From contig NZ_JBHRYJ010000004.1 in assembly GCF_042648965.1 (NCBI RefSeq), positions 248,001 through 312,000 of the forward strand: a stretch of DNA of 64,000 bases, in the 5' to 3' direction. This document shows, piece by piece, positions 62,211-64,000 of the stretch; within the stretch, counting starts at the first letter, position 1, and each line of letters opens with the position of its first letter. This stretch comes from Ferrovibrio xuzhouensis (GTDB taxonomy: Bacteria; Pseudomonadota; Alphaproteobacteria; Ferrovibrionales; Ferrovibrionaceae). The position numbers and the translations under genes were made by a program. Below the pieces are notes generated by a model. It was not told the DNA's origin. It ran no database searches and saw nothing but the letters and a program-made list of their open reading frames with translations.

Positions 62211-63093
62211 CGATGCAGCCCTGGTTCTTGGCCGCGAGCTGCTGGCACAGCGACTGCGCCGCGGCGCGATCCTTCAGCGGCCCGACCTGCAGGCGCACGA
62301 AGGCGCCCTTGTTGGGGATTTCCACCTTCTCGTAGCTCGGGGTCAGGCCATTGAGCAGTTCGGGGAACTTCTTCTGCAGCCGGTTCCAGGTCGCCTGCGC
62401 GTCGGCCTGGTCCTTCAGCGAGGCGAGCTGCACTTTCGCGCTGCCGCCCGGCGACGCCAGCGAGGCGGTCTTGGCCGGTGCCTCGGCTGCGGGCTTGGCG
62501 GCCGGCTTGCTCTCGGCCGGCTTTGCCGCCGGAGTCCTCTCGGCCTGCGTCTTCTCGGCCTGCGACAGCGGCATGGCGCTCGGCGCGTTGGTCTGGTTCG
62601 GAATGCCGGTCGCCGCCTGGCCCTGCTGGCCCTGCGCCTGATTCGGCGCCTGGTTGGGAACCGGGCTCGGCGCCGGACGCATCGGCACCGTCACCGACGG
62701 CGCGCTGCCGGCCGGCCCCGTGGCGGGAGCCGTGGCAACGCTGGCGGACGGCCGCTCCGGCGGCGGCAGCAGGCGTTCGGTCTTGCCGTCATCGCCGGCC
62801 GGCGGCACATTGCCGCCGATGCGGTCATAGATCTGCTTGTCCTGGTTCGGCACCTGCATGCCGCCGGGATTCTCCGGCGCCACCTTGGTCGGGCCCTGGT
62901 CGGCCCGGATCAGCGGCGGCGCGCCGCTCGAGCCGCGCTTGACGCCCTGGTCATAGGCGAACCAGATGCCGATGCCGAAAGCCGCCACCGCGCCGAGCGC
63001 GATTGCCGCCGTGATCATCCGCTTCGGGCTGCCGCCCTGCTGCTCGTCGCCGGGCACCGGGCGCCCGCCGCGTTCGGTTCGCAGGTCACTCAT
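62197..63093 (-). CDS. SPOR-domain protein
   Basis: The protein has 298 aa. ATG 63093 is preferred (AGGTGAG before it); a GTG one codon earlier is possible. One membrane helix AAIALGAVAAFGIGIWFAYDQ at about 30-50, a long Pro/Ala/Gln periplasmic linker, and a C-terminal SPOR domain (about 218-298: AKVQLASLKDQADAQATWNRL, GAFVRLQVGPLKDRAAAQSL). SPOR domains bind denuded glycan strands at the septum. It sits between argS and nagZ, the usual position of this family in alphaproteobacteria. Confidence 0.9.
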   Translation of the reverse strand: MSDLRTERGGRPVPGDEQQGGSPKRMITAAIALGAVAAFGIGIWFAYDQGVKRGSSGAPPLIRADQGPTKVAPENPGGMQVPNQDKQIYDRIGGNVPPAGDDGKTERLLPPPERPSASVATAPATGPAGSAPSVTVPMRPAPSPVPNQAPNQAQGQQGQAATGIPNQTNAPSAMPLSQAEKTQAERTPAAKPAESKPAAKPAAEAPAKTASLASPGGSAKVQLASLKDQADAQATWNRLQKKFPELLNGLTPSYEKVEIPNKGAFVRLQVGPLKDRAAAQSLCQQLAAKNQGCIVVSK

Positions 63094-63096
63094 CAC

Positions 63097-64000
63097 TCAC
63101 CTCATCTCTTCAACGGGCGTCACGCCCATCACCGACAGGCCCGACGCGATCACGACGGCCACCGCGCGCAGCAGCGCCAGCCGCGCCCGCGTCAGCGCCA
63201 GATCCTCGGGGATCAGAAACCGCACGCTGGTATCGTCGCGGCCGACGTTCCACAGGCCGTGGAAGGCCGCGGCGACCTCCTGCAGATAAAACGCCACCCG
63301 GTGCGGTTCATGGGCCTCGGCGGCGCTGTCGACCAGCCGCGGCCAGCTTGCCAGCAGCTTGATCAGCGCCAGTTCCGAGTCATGCGACAGCCGGCCGAGA
63401 TCGGCCTGGGCCAGCGCACCGTCCTCGGTGTCGATACCCGGCACTTCGGCAGCCGCATTGCGCAGCACCGAACAGATGCGGGCATGGGCATACTGGACGT
63501 AGAAGACCGGATTGTCCTTCGACTGTTCGGTCACCTTCTTGAAGTCGAAGTCGAGCTGGGCGTCGTTCTTGCGCGTCAGCATGATGAAGCGCACGACGTC
63601 CCGGCCGACCTCGTCCACCACGTCACGCAGGGTGACGAAGGTGCCGGCCCGCTTGGACATCTTCACCGGCTGGCCACCGTCGAGCAGGTTGACCATCTGC
63701 ACCAGCTTGACGTCGAGTTCGCCCTCGCCGTTCGACAGCGCCTTCACGGCCGCCTTCATGCGCTTGACGTAGCCGCCGTGGTCGGCGCCCCAGACGTCGA
63801 TCATCTGGCTGAAGCCGCGGCGGTACTTGTCGTCGTGATAGGCGATGTCGGCGCCGAAATAGGTCCACGAGCCGTCCGATTTCTTCAGCGGCCGGTCGGT
63901 GTCGTCGCCGAATTCGCTGGCCTTGAACAGCTCCTGCGGCCGCGCCTCGTAATCCTCGGGCGGCTTGCCCTTGGGTGGCTCCAGCACGCCGGTATAGATC
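63097..64000 (-). CDS. argS: Arginyl-tRNA synthetase, C-terminal part (N-terminus outside window)
   Basis: The last 300 or so residues are in the window; the frame is open past base 64000 (IYTGVLEPPKGKPPEDYE). Visible blocks: GADIAYHDDKYRRGFSQMIDV, VWGADHGGYVKRMKAAVKAL, PVKMSKRAGTFVTLRDVVDE with the KMSKR variant of the class-I loop, and FDFKKVTEQSKDNPVFYVQY. The DALR anticodon-binding domain forms the end (HRVAFYLQEVAAAFHGLWN). It charges tRNA-Arg. The stop (TGA 63097) directly precedes the SPOR gene's GTG codon. Confidence 0.96.
   Translation of the reverse strand, partial: IYTGVLEPPKGKPPEDYEARPQELFKASEFGDDTDRPLKKSDGSWTYFGADIAYHDDKYRRGFSQMIDVWGADHGGYVKRMKAAVKALSNGEGELDVKLVQMVNLLDGGQPVKMSKRAGTFVTLRDVVDEVGRDVVRFIMLTRKNDAQLDFDFKKVTEQSKDNPVFYVQYAHARICSVLRNAAAEVPGIDTEDGALAQADLGRLSHDSELALIKLLASWPRLVDSAAEAHEPHRVAFYLQEVAAAFHGLWNVGRDDTSVRFLIPEDLALTRARLALLRAVAVVIASGLSVMGVTPVEEMR

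Overview
The window looks like chromosomal DNA from a GC-rich alphaproteobacterium, probably Rhodospirillales-like. The main evidence is the gene order argS, SPOR protein, nagZ, site-2 protease, scpA, scpB, tatA, tatB, tatC, serS, surE, pcm, LysM/M23 protein on the right, and pyrB, dihydroorotase-like gene, plsY, dprA in the middle. Both arrangements are typical of that class. This is inference from synteny and protein families; no rRNA or tRNA gene was seen.

Bases 1-25925 (minus strand) hold an extracellular contractile injection system (eCIS, the antifeeding prophage / PVC / MAC type of headless phage tail). Read in transcription order it encodes sheath, inner tube, a gp26-like baseplate protein, a Pro/Ala-rich protein, a Pvc16-like cap, an AAA+ ATPase, a 76-aa protein, a DUF4157 cargo-like protein, a CIS tube-initiator protein, LysM protein, gpD-like hub, gpV-like spike, PAAR-like tip, gp25, two baseplate-J proteins, a gpI-like protein, a DUF6519 protein, and a GH16-like glycanase that runs off the left edge. 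Ten junctions are four-base ATGA overlaps. The most unusual member is the second baseplate-J protein: 1768 residues because about 14 kelch repeats (enough for two seven-bladed propellers) are inserted in it. Cargo candidates are the DUF4157 protein, whose C-terminal half has a PD-(D/E)XK-like signature, and two small unknown genes (26368-27306) facing away from the operon across an AT-rich control region.

Bases 27944-35103 (minus) form an iron-uptake cluster: exbB, exbD, tonB, an imelysin, a di-heme DUF1111 protein, a second imelysin and a DUF1513 protein. A candidate Fur-type site lies upstream of exbB. Bases 35248-41789 (minus) carry an ELM1-family gene, an MBL-fold hydrolase, tatD, metG, a TPR-glycosyltransferase and an unknown gene.

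Bases 41863-48187 (plus) carry pyrB, a dihydroorotase-like gene that has lost catalytic residues, plsY, dprA, and a chromate-resistance pair preceded by a perfect palindrome. The pair ends at a convergent terminator. Bases 48240-50449 (minus) hold a succinate-semialdehyde-type dehydrogenase and a 2OG-Fe(II) oxygenase. A DUF815 ATPase lies on the plus strand at 50544. The rest (51465-64000, minus) is the conserved housekeeping block: cell-wall hydrolase activator, protein repair, seryl-tRNA synthetase, Tat translocase, an orphan ABC ATPase, the condensin kleisin ScpA and its partner ScpB with a very acidic tail, intramembrane protease, NagZ, SPOR protein and the C-terminal part of ArgRS.
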